A stretch of 14,315 bases of DNA from an uncultured Succinivibrionaceae bacterium (GCA_900539665.1 UQCV01000057.1:1-14315), one strand, 5' to 3'. Positions 6,591 to 13,673 are shown, counted from the stretch's first letter. The notes: generated by a model from the letters alone, not told the origin. Translations and numbers: made by a program.

Positions 6591-8897
6591 TTACTGCTTA
6601 TAACCATATACCTTTACTCGCATAAAATCATAACCATCATCACCACGAGCCGGTATCTTTAGTGGACACTTCGAATACACAACCGCTTGGTAACCGGCTT
6701 CAATACCTTCACCATAGAAGCGATTGGTACGTAAAGTTAGGATTGGCATATCTGTTTCATATTCCATATCGGTTAAAGAATCGATGTTTTGGTAAGTAGG
6801 TTTTAAGATAGACTTTGTACCTTTAGGCGAAATCAACTCAATTTGCAACAAGCTCTTATGTTTAGCTTTATAATCGTTACGCACAAAATTTGCGACTTTG
6901 CAATCCGCGGAAATATCTTCACGGTCGTTATCGTAAACAAATTCATCGCCAATTTCGAGATACACCGAATCGGTTACATGGTACATATTAGAGCTACCAT
7001 AGCCTAAATATCTATCTTCGTAATCAAAGTCGCATACATACTTGTAACCTGACCCAACCTTAAATTCTCTACATAAAGTACCACTTCCTGTAAAGAGAAC
7101 TTGACCACGGTTTTGCGCGGTACGATTTGCACATTCCACCCCTTCATTGGTGTAGGCATCAACATCACAATTACGAGCTAATTGAACCGCTTTAAAAGCG
7201 TCTGGAAGCCCGAAGCCATAACGAATGCTAGATCGAATCCCAGCGTCATTAGTGACCCAGCCGTCATCAAGCACTAATTCTTTACCATACCATGGAACGA
7301 CCGTTTTAATTACGTTACCTGGGGCTAAAACAGAATCTTCATCCGTTCTAGCAGCGCGCATTAAGATATAACGCACTTGGTCCGGATCTAGTTTTGGGTT
7401 GGCTTCAAGCATTAAAGCCACAATACCACTAATCCCAGGCGCGGCCGCTGAAGTCCCATTAAACGAAATGTTGTAGTTACAATTCTTATTTTCTGCTACA
7501 GAGCCATTTTCAAAAGCATTCCCTAATTTGCCCTTATAAGCATAACCAGCCTCACACCCACTCAAATCAGTGGTAGTAATTTGTGGCCCGATGGCATTTT
7601 TAGTTTCTAAATTAAGGCCTCCACCTAAACCGGTAACCCAAATGTGCCCGCCGGCCGTTGAATAGCTAGCAATATTCCCATCGGCAGCCGCCGCTGCGAC
7701 TACAATGCTTTCAGGGTGAATAGAAATGGTGGAACCTTGCAAAAATAGACAATTAGAGTTTATGCCTAAAGTGTTACAACTTGCATCTGCCCCAGAAAGG
7801 GTTTTAGAATAAAAGTTACCAGCAGAAACTACCATGACTTTGTTTTGGGCGGCAATTTCATCAAGAAGCATCCATTCAGCCGAGCTGATGCTTTGGCCAT
7901 ATTCAAGTTTAACCCAACTGTTATTAACCACTCTAACGTTATTGTTTTTAAGAACATACTTACTAAAAACATCAGCAAAACTATAGTTTACAGCAACATA
8001 GTTAAGGCCACTTAAGCTCGCCCCGAAAGCAATCCCGCGGCTACCCAAAAAATTTCCCCCACTAGAAGCTATAATACCAGCAACAGAAGTGCCGTGACCA
8101 ACACCTGGAGTATATGAATCAAGATTTGGGGTGGTGTCGTGAGTTTTGTTTTTTAAGTTATAAGTGGTGCTTACATCAACATTACCGACTAAGTCTTCAT
8201 GCTTGATTTCCATATCAGCATCAACTACTAAAACCCCTACACCATGTCCATTAAACCCACTTTTCCATACAGGTACTACGTTGTAGTCGACCCCGGCTTT
8301 GATATCAGTGCTATTAGTCGCAAGATCGTAACCCTTATTTTGCACGTGCCAGGCTTTAGCAAGCAACGGATCGGTCCCTATATACAACTTCTTAGTAATC
8401 CAATTACCTGAAAAATTCTGAATCTTGATGTTTTCCACTAATTCAGACATGGTCAAATCAGGATTAAGGATATATCTTTCTCTCGGATAATAAAAGAAGG
8501 CCTTAACTTCACGCTCGCCATCATCGGTCGTAGCTATGGAGTTCGTAGACCGAAGTTCCTTGATTTTCATGGTAACGTTGATCACAGAACCGTAATGCAG
8601 ATTATTATCATCTACCGCTTCAAATTCATCAGATGTACCTAGTAATATTCTTTCTTCACCTGACAGCACGTCAAACAAAAATGCGTCAGCATATTTAGAT
8701 GGTACCGAGGTTTCATGAGTCGTATCATCTTCTGTACAAGAATCATCAGTGCAATAAGAATTGTCTTCCCCAGATGATGAGCCACCGTCGCTACCGCTAC
8801 TTCCGCCGCCACCACCGCCACAAGCGGAAAGGGTTAAGCCGCCGACCGTAAAACCTCCGAGCATAAGCATTACTTTGGTTAGTTCATTTAAATCCAT
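6591..8897 (-). CDS. kexin-like S8 serine protease lipoprotein with P-domain
   Basis: A 768-aa secreted subtilase, predicted to be lipid-anchored. A short signal peptide ends in the lipobox LSAC with Cys26 as the lipidated residue. Gly follows at +2, so outer-membrane retention is likely. A Gly/Ser/Asp-rich low-complexity linker (27-62) comes next. Residues ~172-190 contain DPLLAKAWHVQNKG, the conserved entry motif of kexin-type subtilases. The triad is complete: D226 in VLVVDADMEIKHEDL, H268 in GHGTSVAG, S483 in FNGTSAAAP, with oxyanion N361 in VVSAGN. From about 620 to the end is a P/Homo-B-like beta domain, for example LLQIELISPKGTKSIL. Several cysteines suggest disulphides. The start has AAGGGA upstream of the ATG. 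It is monocistronic and convergent with the ATPase gene. Such proteases may mature surface proteins or degrade external protein; the substrate is unknown. Confidence 0.93.
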   Translation of the reverse strand: MDLNELTKVMLMLGGFTVGGLTLSACGGGGGGSSGSDGGSSSGEDNSYCTDDSCTEDDTTHETSVPSKYADAFLFDVLSGEERILLGTSDEFEAVDDNNLHYGSVINVTMKIKELRSTNSIATTDDGEREVKAFFYYPRERYILNPDLTMSELVENIKIQNFSGNWITKKLYIGTDPLLAKAWHVQNKGYDLATNSTDIKAGVDYNVVPVWKSGFNGHGVGVLVVDADMEIKHEDLVGNVDVSTTYNLKNKTHDTTPNLDSYTPGVGHGTSVAGIIASSGGNFLGSRGIAFGASLSGLNYVAVNYSFADVFSKYVLKNNNVRVVNNSWVKLEYGQSISSAEWMLLDEIAAQNKVMVVSAGNFYSKTLSGADASCNTLGINSNCLFLQGSTISIHPESIVVAAAAADGNIASYSTAGGHIWVTGLGGGLNLETKNAIGPQITTTDLSGCEAGYAYKGKLGNAFENGSVAENKNCNYNISFNGTSAAAPGISGIVALMLEANPKLDPDQVRYILMRAARTDEDSVLAPGNVIKTVVPWYGKELVLDDGWVTNDAGIRSSIRYGFGLPDAFKAVQLARNCDVDAYTNEGVECANRTAQNRGQVLFTGSGTLCREFKVGSGYKYVCDFDYEDRYLGYGSSNMYHVTDSVYLEIGDEFVYDNDREDISADCKVANFVRNDYKAKHKSLLQIELISPKGTKSILKPTYQNIDSLTDMEYETDMPILTLRTNRFYGEGIEAGYQAVVYSKCPLKIPARGDDGYDFMRVKVYGYKQ

Positions 8898-9103
8898 ACA
8901 TCGATCCCTTTTGTACCTAGTCTGAACAATTACCTAGTACCTAAGCTCATCTTTGGTTAAAACTTCGGTTTAATGAAGCCTTAAACATTTATTTAACCTT
9001 TATTTTTATAACTGTTTAGGCTCTATTTTTTTATAATTTTTGCTTTAAGTTTTATTATATTTGAGGTAATTGCCGTCAATTTCAAACAGTAGGTAAAATC
9101 TTG

Positions 9104-9139
9104 TTTTTTATTATTTTTTATTATTTTTTATTATTTTTC
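9104..9139. repeat. 10-bp tandem repeat with phased T6 tracts
   Basis: The unit TTTTTTATTA occurs three times end to end (9104-9113, 9114-9123, 9124-9133), then a partial fourth. The T6 tracts recur at one helical turn, which is the classic arrangement for intrinsically bent DNA. It lies about 210-240 bp upstream of the protease start codon. Confidence 0.85.
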
Positions 9140-9347
9140 TTTCTAGTTTTTATTGATAGATTTTGGCTTTTTTAATTTTTGTAACAATTAATGTTTATTT
9201 AATAATTTTTGTTGTTTTGAGGAAAACCTCCTCTTTTGTACCGACTATGCGAATACATCAAAACATGGATAAAATTATAGAAAAATTCAACTTCAACAAA
9301 CGTCTTTTATGCCACAAGATTATACATTGACTTCCATTTTTATTTAA

Positions 9348-9359
9348 GAAAACGTTTTC
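9348..9359. promoter_or_regulatory. 12-bp palindrome, possible operator
   Basis: GAAAACGTTTTC is a perfect palindrome with the central CG typical of LacI-family operators. No LacI-family regulator is encoded nearby. In AT-rich DNA a 12-bp palindrome can arise by chance. Confidence 0.3.
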
Positions 9360-9569
9360 AATCACGCCAAAATACTAAGGGCTAGATGAATTTTTCTCTA
9401 AAGTCCAACATAAGCTTACCAATGACCGCCCAAAGCCCCCCAATAGCCACCTAATTCCCTAATTTTCCCAAACGAACGACACCTATTTCACTTTCACTTT
9501 CGTTTTAGCTCTAACCTCACTAGCCTCACAACTTTTAGCGCTGCAGTTTTGCGGTAAACTCGCTCTAAA

Positions 9570-9633
9570 TTGCGACTTTACCCATAATGATCTAAAATGT
9601 GACCGCTAGCGGTGAGGCTTTTCTGATGGTCAC
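9570..9633 (+). promoter_or_regulatory. candidate rlhA promoter with start-site palindrome
   Basis: TTGCGA (9570-9575) and TAAAAT (9593-9598) are 17 bp apart, giving a start near 9605. ACCGCTAGCGGT (9602-9613), a perfect 12-bp palindrome, sits on that start. GTGACC (9599-9604) also has its inverse GGTCAC at 9628-9633. This is an operator-like or RNA-hairpin arrangement ahead of a leader of about 160 nt. Confidence 0.4.
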
Positions 9634-9765
9634 GTAAGACTAAAATGTAAAGCACCTCAATTTCCACAGTTAAAACCTCTAAATAGCTCCGTTTACTTAG
9701 CTTATTGGTAGTTTTGGGCCTAGTTTCATTTGTTTATCCGTCCTCTAAAACAAAAAAGAGTCAAT

Positions 9766-11625
9766 ATGTACGCTAATACCATCGAACTCCTTGCTCCTGC
9801 CAAAAATATAGAATGTGCCCGCGCCGCTATTGCTAGTGGAGCCGACGCTGTTTACATCGGCGGTCCATCTTTTGGGGCTCGCGTTAATGCGCCTAATTCC
9901 CTTGAAGACATCAAGGAACTTTGTGCCTACGCGCATGAGTTTGGGGTCAAGATTCACATTACCCTCAACACCATTTTGAACGACAGTGAACTTGAAGCTG
10001 CACGTGAAATGGCCTTTAAACTTTATGAAGCCGGAGCTGACGCCTTAATTATTCAAGACCAAGGACTTTTAGCTGGACCTCTTCCGCCTCTTGAGCTCCA
10101 TGCTTCAACCCAACAAAACAACGATACTCCTGAAAAAATCAAATACCTTGAAGAACTCGGGTACACCCAAGCAGTATTAGCACGTGAACTTTCTATAAAT
10201 GAAATCAAAAAAATTCATGCCGCCGCTAAAAACATCAAGTTGGAGGCCTTTGTGCACGGTGCTCTTTGCGTGGGGGTTAGCGGACGTTGTTATCTTTCTT
10301 CTGCCTTAACTGGGCGTAGTGCTAACCGTGGTGAATGCGCACAGTTATGTCGCGTAAAACAAAGTCTTTATCTTGCCGACGGCACGGCGCTCGCTAAAGA
10401 TCGTTATCTACTATCGATGCGCGATTTAAATCAAACCAAAAACTTAGCGGAACTCATCGACGCCGGCATCAGATCATTTAAGATTGAAGGACGTCTAAAA
10501 GACGAAAGCTATGTCCGTAATGTAACAGCTTGGTATCGCCAGGCTATTGATAAGGTTTTGCCTCAATTTCCGGAGCTACGTCGTAGTTCTTATGGAACTT
10601 CTATCCTTTCCTTCACCCCTGATGTAAGCAAGAGCTTTAATCGTGGTTTTACGGAATACAACACCCACGAAGAAAAAGAAAATTTTGCCTGTTTTGATGC
10701 TCCTGGTTTTGTGGGCACTAGAGTAGGCAAACTTGAACGGATGCAAGGACATTTACTAAAGCTTAATCTCGTTCGCGGGACCACTTTACATAATGGCGAC
10801 TCCTTAAATTATTACGATGCCCAAAAGGAATTACACGGTTTTAGAATCAGCAAGATGCTAGACGACACAACCGCTGAAGTATTCCAAGAATTAGAGCCTA
10901 TTAAACCGAATACTATTTTTTACCGTAATAGAGATGCGGAATTCGAACGGAGCTTAACCGATAAAGCTTCAATTCGTAAACTGACGTTAGATTTAACCTA
11001 CTCCGAAAAAGAACAAGAAATCACCTTAGAAGCTTGCGATGAAACCGGAGCCAAATTTACTGCCGTACAGCCACTTGAAGCCCCAGAAAAAGCCTCTTCT
11101 CCAGAAAAACTAAAGAGTAGCCTTGAATCTAAACTAGGACGCTTAGGTGATAGTGTTTACACCCTATCCTCTCTCAAGTTAAATACTCCTTTTGGTTGGT
11201 TTGTGCCAGTTAGTTTATTAAACGCCTTAAGACGTAGTGCTGTCGAAGGATTAAGCACCATCAAACAAACTCCTAAAGTTTGCCCTCGCCAAATCAAGCC
11301 AACTGCCACTTTACCGCCAAACGAACAACATCTCGGTTTTAAGGCCAATATCTACAATCAGGCTGCGGCTAAGTTTTGGGCCGAGCATGGAGCGCAGAAT
11401 ATCGTCCCTGCGTATGAACAAGAACATAGTAAACTTCCACAAGACGTTTTAGTTTCAAAACACTGTCTACGTTATTGCTTTGGCCTCTGCCCTCTACGCC
11501 ACCATAAAAAGCCACAAGATTTATATCTTGAAACCGGTGGTGCGTTCTTTAAACTAGATTTTGATTGCAAACGTTGTCTTATGACACTCAAGGGCCCATT
11601 ACCTAACAAGCCTTTTAGAAAGTAA
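9766..11625 (+). CDS. rlhA: 23S rRNA C2501 hydroxylation protein, U32 peptidase family
   Basis: A U32-family protein with a DUF3656-type C-terminal extension, 619 aa from this start (E. coli RlhA about 650). In E. coli RlhA is needed for 5-hydroxylation of C2501 in 23S rRNA, using a prephenate-dependent route. The barrel starts with IELLAPAKNIECARAAIASGADAVYIGG (~6-33). The U32 signature with conserved cysteines (C168, C175, C191, C195) is in HGALCVGVSGRCYLSS and RGECAQLCR. IRSFKIEGRLK follows. The last third, including a Cys-rich tail (CLRYCFGLCP, FDCKRC), distinguishes it from the shorter TrhP/YegQ. The frame opens at a TTG at 9730, but the ATG at 9766 has AAGAG 5 nt upstream and aligns with the family start. 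It is probably monocistronic, with a terminator at 11681. Confidence 0.92.
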   Translation: MYANTIELLAPAKNIECARAAIASGADAVYIGGPSFGARVNAPNSLEDIKELCAYAHEFGVKIHITLNTILNDSELEAAREMAFKLYEAGADALIIQDQGLLAGPLPPLELHASTQQNNDTPEKIKYLEELGYTQAVLARELSINEIKKIHAAAKNIKLEAFVHGALCVGVSGRCYLSSALTGRSANRGECAQLCRVKQSLYLADGTALAKDRYLLSMRDLNQTKNLAELIDAGIRSFKIEGRLKDESYVRNVTAWYRQAIDKVLPQFPELRRSSYGTSILSFTPDVSKSFNRGFTEYNTHEEKENFACFDAPGFVGTRVGKLERMQGHLLKLNLVRGTTLHNGDSLNYYDAQKELHGFRISKMLDDTTAEVFQELEPIKPNTIFYRNRDAEFERSLTDKASIRKLTLDLTYSEKEQEITLEACDETGAKFTAVQPLEAPEKASSPEKLKSSLESKLGRLGDSVYTLSSLKLNTPFGWFVPVSLLNALRRSAVEGLSTIKQTPKVCPRQIKPTATLPPNEQHLGFKANIYNQAAAKFWAEHGAQNIVPAYEQEHSKLPQDVLVSKHCLRYCFGLCPLRHHKKPQDLYLETGGAFFKLDFDCKRCLMTLKGPLPNKPFRK

Positions 11626-11680
11626 AACCTCGTTAGAATCGAGCCCCTAGCCACAAACTGAGCAATAAACAACCAATTCC

Positions 11681-11704
11681 AAACGGCCTCCGTGCCGTTT
11701 TTTA
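11681..11704 (+). terminator. rlhA terminator
   Basis: AAACGGC (11681-11687) pairs perfectly with GCCGTTT (11694-11700) over a 6-nt loop, and the T-run continues to 11703. This is a canonical intrinsic terminator 55 bp after the rlhA stop. Confidence 0.88.
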
Positions 11705-11763
11705 GCCTTTTGATGCAAAATGCACCACTTAAGCATAAATTGATAAAAAATTAAAATTCCCTC

Positions 11764-11791
11764 TTTACAAACAAAAACGACACTGTATAAT
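11764..11791 (+). promoter_or_regulatory. promoter of tRNA-Ser copy 1
   Basis: TTTACA (11764-11769), 16-bp spacer, perfect TATAAT (11786-11791). The expected start lies about 10 nt ahead of the mature tRNA. Confidence 0.85.
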
Positions 11792-11807
11792 GACATACAT
11801 ACAAAGC

Positions 11808-11895
11808 GGACAGGTGGCAGAGCGGTTGAATGCACCGGTCTTGAAAACCGGCGACGCGCGAGCGTTCCTGAGTTCGAATCTCAGCCTGTCCGCCA
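11808..11895 (+). tRNA. tRNA-Ser(UGA), copy 1
   Basis: An 88-nt class II tRNA with the long variable arm of tRNA-Ser. Acceptor GGACAGG pairs with CCTGTCC. The discriminator is G and CCA is encoded. The anticodon stem CCGGT/ACCGG encloses the loop CTTGAAA, giving anticodon UGA (reads UCA, and UCN more widely if U34 is modified). The T-loop is GTTCGAATC. Its own promoter and terminator flank it. Confidence 0.98.
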
Positions 11896-11900
11896 TTAAG

Positions 11901-11924
11901 AAGCTTCTTTTTTAGAAGCTTTTT
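11901..11924 (+). terminator. terminator of tRNA-Ser copy 1
   Basis: AAGCTTCT (11901-11908) pairs with AGAAGCTT (11914-11921) around a T5 loop, followed by a short T-run. Confidence 0.85.
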
Positions 11925-12019
11925 GCGTTTCTAGCCCCCGCAAAATTCTGGTTCTTCCCTAAATTTTTAGTTAGGAACAGCTAAACTCGGGTAAATTGAT
12001 AAAAAATTAAAATTCCCTC

Positions 12020-12047
12020 TTTACAAATAAAAACGACACTGTATAAT
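12020..12047 (+). promoter_or_regulatory. promoter of tRNA-Ser copy 2
   Basis: TTTACA (12020-12025), 16-bp spacer, TATAAT (12042-12047); both boxes are unchanged from copy 1. Confidence 0.85.
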
Positions 12048-12063
12048 GACACACATACAGAGC

Positions 12064-12151
12064 GGACAGGTGGCAGAGCGGTTGAATGCACCGGTCTTGA
12101 AAACCGGCGACGCGCGAGCGTTCCTGAGTTCGAATCTCAGCCTGTCCGCCA
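12064..12151 (+). tRNA. tRNA-Ser(UGA), copy 2
   Basis: Identical over all 88 nt to the copy at 11808-11895, with the same UGA anticodon and encoded CCA. The flanks differ by a few bases while the tRNA does not, which suggests a fairly recent duplication or gene conversion. The DNA to the right becomes accessory in character. Confidence 0.98.
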
Positions 12152-12156
12152 TTAAG

Positions 12157-12179
12157 AAGCTTCTTTTTAGAAGCTTTTT
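12157..12179 (+). terminator. terminator of tRNA-Ser copy 2
   Basis: AAGCTTCT (12157-12164) pairs with AGAAGCTT (12169-12176), loop T4, then a T-run. Confidence 0.85.
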
Positions 12180-12287
12180 GCGTTTCTAGCCACCGCGAAA
12201 TTCTTTGCGCTATTTTCCATTTCTCCTTTTCCCTAATTTCTTTCCAATATTTTTTAAGTTTCTTTAAATCAAAGTTTTACCTCGTTT

Positions 12288-12335
12288 GTACATATTTGTG
12301 CTTGCTTGCACTTCTTTATGCTTGCCTGTATGTAC
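12288..12335. repeat. nested inverted repeats
   Basis: Outer arms GTACATA (12288-12294) and TATGTAC (12329-12335) enclose a small hairpin, GTGC-TTGCTT-GCAC (12298-12311), and repeated GCTTGC words. It lies just ahead of a strong terminator, so it could be part of a short RNA. No promoter was identified. Confidence 0.45.
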
Positions 12336-12345
12336 CAGCTCACTC

Positions 12346-12388
12346 AAAAAGATCTGATTTAGCTCATTTGTTTTGATCAGATCTTTTT
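12346..12388. terminator. bidirectional terminator, 13-bp perfect stem
   Basis: AAAAAGATCTGAT (12346-12358) and ATCAGATCTTTTT (12376-12388) are exact reverse complements with a 17-nt loop, and A/T-runs sit on both sides. No gene is seen immediately upstream on either strand other than the tRNAs, which already have terminators. Confidence 0.75.
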
Positions 12389-12519
12389 CTAAACGGTTAA
12401 GAAGAAATAAGTTCTATCTGAGTTCTATCTATCACAAGTTTCCGACTTAAAGACTTAAAACCTGTCTCAAGCTTAATAGATATGGTTGATAGATATATGG
12501 AAGATACTGTAATGAGAAA
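12389..12519. other. intergenic stretch, no gene recognised
   Basis: Contains short direct repeats (GTTCTATCT at two adjacent places and related GATAGATAT words near 12478-12496) but no supported ORF or RNA. Confidence 0.4.
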
Positions 12520-12547
12520 CAAAAAAGCGGACCCCTATAGATCCGCT
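12520..12547 (-). terminator. minus-strand terminator B
   Basis: Read on the minus strand, AGCGGA (12547-12542) pairs with TCCGCT (12531-12526), followed by a T6 run. This is a canonical intrinsic terminator and the second of a tandem pair. Confidence 0.75.
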
Positions 12548-12548
12548 C

Positions 12549-12584
12549 AAAAATCTCCCCAACATTAAGCCTTTATGTTGGGAG
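12549..12584 (-). terminator. minus-strand terminator A
   Basis: Read on the minus strand, CTCCCAACAT (12584-12575) pairs with ATGTTGGGGAG (12565-12555; one bulged G), followed by ATTTTT. It lies 14 bp past the stop of the small ORF at 12598-12726. Confidence 0.78.
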
Positions 12585-12597
12585 TCACTTTTGTATT

Positions 12598-12726
12598 TCA
12601 CTTAAAGATAGGCTCAAGTTTAAGCCCAAAGCTCTTATAAGCGATGACTGTAACCTTGGACACAGAACCACCACAGTCCATTGGTACCACAGCCATACAA
12701 ATTTGATTATACAAGGAAAGTCCCAT
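12598..12726 (-). CDS. possible 42-aa small protein
   Basis: ATG-to-TGA frame encoding MGLSLYNQICMAVVPMDCGG and a further 22 residues. A purine-rich AGGGA lies 3 nt ahead of the ATG, and two intrinsic terminators on the same strand follow immediately, which implies that a minus-strand transcript ends here. I do not recognise a family. It has two Cys, no clear membrane helix and a basic C-terminal half. It might equally be a gene remnant or the body of a small RNA. Coding status is uncertain; the terminators are the firmer observation. Confidence 0.35.
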   Translation of the reverse strand: MGLSLYNQICMAVVPMDCGGSVSKVTVIAYKSFGLKLEPIFK

Positions 12727-12790
12727 TTTCCCTATCTTTTAATAGCAATACAGGCGGTTATTTAGTAATTTTGTGATGTAAGCAGTGTGA

Positions 12791-12840
12791 CATCCTCCCC
12801 CACCTTAGAGGTGGGGGACTTCTTGCCGAGTTCAGTTAAA
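12791..12840 (+). mobile_element. IS200/IS605-like hairpin end, left copy
   Basis: TCCCCCACCT-TAG-AGGTGGGGGA forms a perfect 10-bp stem, followed by CTTCTTGCCGAGTTCAGTTA. Bases 12800-12840 recur exactly, inverted, at 14236-14276. Subterminal GC-rich hairpins with no terminal inverted repeat and no target duplication are the hallmark of IS200/IS605-type and TnpB-associated ends. No tnpA or tnpB is present here, so this is either a solo end or a small non-autonomous derivative. Family assignment is inference. Confidence 0.6.
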
Positions 12841-12910
12841 TGAGCCAAGTTTTAGCTTCCTATCATCATGTAGTGACGTAAAATCATTTAAATATAAGAC
12901 TCCGCCATCA

Positions 12911-12946
12911 ATTTTTTACTCAATTTTTTACTCAATTTATTGCTCA
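12911..12946. repeat. three tandem 12-bp repeats
   Basis: ATTTTTTACTCA occurs at 12911-12922 and 12923-12934, then the variant ATTTATTGCTCA at 12935-12946. The third unit forms the left arm of a perfect hairpin. Iteron-like spacing, but no replication gene is nearby. Confidence 0.8.
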
Positions 12947-12963
12947 TGTTCTGAGCAATAAAT
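12935..12963. repeat. perfect 12-bp hairpin
   Basis: ATTTATTGCTCA (12935-12946) and TGAGCAATAAAT (12952-12963) are exact complements around TGTTC. It lies inside the mobile segment between the hairpin end and the NADAR gene. Confidence 0.8.
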
Positions 12964-13044
12964 CAGTTGTAACTAAAAAACTTTTTAACACTCTCACTTG
13001 TGATTTAGAAAACTTGTTCTAAGCTACCTAGCAATTTGTCCTAA

Positions 13045-13164
13045 AGTATATGGCAATTTATTCTGAGTACCCATGATAGAGTTAAGCCTAACGCTGTAAA
13101 AGTCAGCTTCACTGACAAAGGTCGTGGCAACACTCCTTTCCGTGATGTATTTAAAAGTTTTTGA
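13045..13164 (+). pseudogene. possible 3' remnant of an unidentified gene
   Basis: The frame is open from 13045 (after TAA at 13042-13044) to TGA at 13162-13164 and has no ATG. The last 30 residues, from DRVKPNAVKVSF to NTPFRDVFKSF, have a protein-like composition unlike the surrounding AT-rich DNA. It may be the tail of a gene destroyed by insertion or deletion. Family not recognised; low confidence. Confidence 0.3.
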
Positions 13165-13199
13165 TAAAAATTTAGCTTTCACACGTCAAAGCAAATAGA

Positions 13200-13673
13200 T
13201 TATAGCTTCTCTCGCACCATCATTAAAGAATATCCCAGCAGATTCTTGCCTTTCCACTTAGTTCTGTCAAACCTGTCAGGGTCTTTCATGGACAGTCCAA
13301 TGCCCCAAATTCTGTCTTTTACAGCACATTCGGCAAGGACAGCCTGTTCTGTGCCTTTCAGCAGTATCTTTAGCTCTTCGTTCTGAGAAAATTTAGCATA
13401 AAGCCCCTCAAAAACCACAATCTGACGGATTCCGTTCCAGTAGCTTTCATCATAGCCAGATACGCAGCGACCTAGTTCTTTTATAGTAGCAGTATCTTCG
13501 GTATGAAGTATCTTGTCAGCAATAGCTTTATCACCAAAGTAAACCGCCTTTTGGTACATCATATACTGCTCCATAGAGGTAAAATACACTTCTTTATACG
13601 TAAATCCAGTAGCATACCAGTTGCTTAGGTATCCGTTTTCTTCATCTGGGTTGTGGAAACAAATAATCTGCAC
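13200..13673 (-). CDS. NADAR domain protein (YbiA/DUF1768 family)
   Basis: A 157-aa single-domain NADAR protein, full length for the family. Conserved blocks are in order: GYLSNWYATGF (14-24), SMEQYMMYQKA (33-43), KELGR (65-69), LYAKFSQNEELKILL (91-105), LAECAVKDRIWGIGL (113-127) and KGKNLLGYSLMMVRE (141-155). Family members include YbiA, linked to riboflavin-pathway intermediates, and NADAR proteins that remove ADP-ribose from DNA guanine as antitoxins of DarT1-type toxins. No DarT is present in the window. The start is GTG, with AAGGTAGG about 9 nt upstream. The stop of the preceding reading frame overlaps it (TAGTG), so it was once translationally coupled to a partner, now truncated. The protein resembles Firmicutes versions, which suggests transfer. 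No promoter was found directly upstream. Confidence 0.92.
   Translation of the reverse strand: MQIICFHNPDEENGYLSNWYATGFTYKEVYFTSMEQYMMYQKAVYFGDKAIADKILHTEDTATIKELGRCVSGYDESYWNGIRQIVVFEGLYAKFSQNEELKILLKGTEQAVLAECAVKDRIWGIGLSMKDPDRFDRTKWKGKNLLGYSLMMVREKL

Larger units (their letters stand above)
8898..9765. other. divergent AT-rich intergenic region, protease / rlhA
   Basis: Nearly 870 bp without a supported gene. It holds, left to right, a T-rich zone with phased T-tracts (9104-9139), a 12-bp palindrome GAAAACGTTTTC at 9348-9359, and a candidate rlhA promoter with palindromic sequence at its start site (9570-9633). A 21-codon frame at 9265 begins with ATG but has no ribosome site and is not called. 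Confidence 0.6.
11736..11955 (+). repeat. tandem duplication unit 1 (promoter, tRNA-Ser, terminator)
   Basis: Starts at TAAATTGATAAAAAATT and matches the second unit (11992-12210) at a constant offset of 256 bp. The first differences are three substitutions upstream of the tRNA; one fewer T is found in the terminator loop of unit 2. The tRNA sequences are identical. Similarity ends near 11955. Confidence 0.9.
11992..12210 (+). repeat. tandem duplication unit 2 (promoter, tRNA-Ser, terminator)
   Basis: Second unit of the 256-bp-offset duplication, beginning TAAATTGATAAAAAATT. It shares promoter boxes, spacer length, the full tRNA and terminator stem with unit 1, then diverges after about 12210. 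Confidence 0.9.

Noticed and set aside
8639..8821. 60-codon minus-strand frame inside the protease gene
   Set aside because: Shadow of the Gly/Ser-rich linker region of the real gene on the same strand.
9265..9330. 21-codon frame MDKIIEKFNFNKRLLCHKII(H)
   Set aside because: No ribosome site and no promoter; too short to support without expression data.
9730..9765. TTG at 9730 as start of rlhA
   Set aside because: A weaker start codon with no ribosome site; the ATG at 9766 has AAGAG upstream and matches the family N terminus.
11647..11835. 62-codon minus-strand frame across the rlhA terminator and the first tRNA
   Set aside because: It runs through a terminator, tRNA promoter and tRNA 5' half; not a gene.
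11736..12210. Tandem repeats considered as a CRISPR array
   Set aside because: Only two long units, each a complete tRNA transcription unit; no spacers and no cas genes.
12931..12963. Repeat-hairpin region considered as a plasmid origin
   Set aside because: No replication initiator gene, DnaA-box cluster or partition gene in the window.
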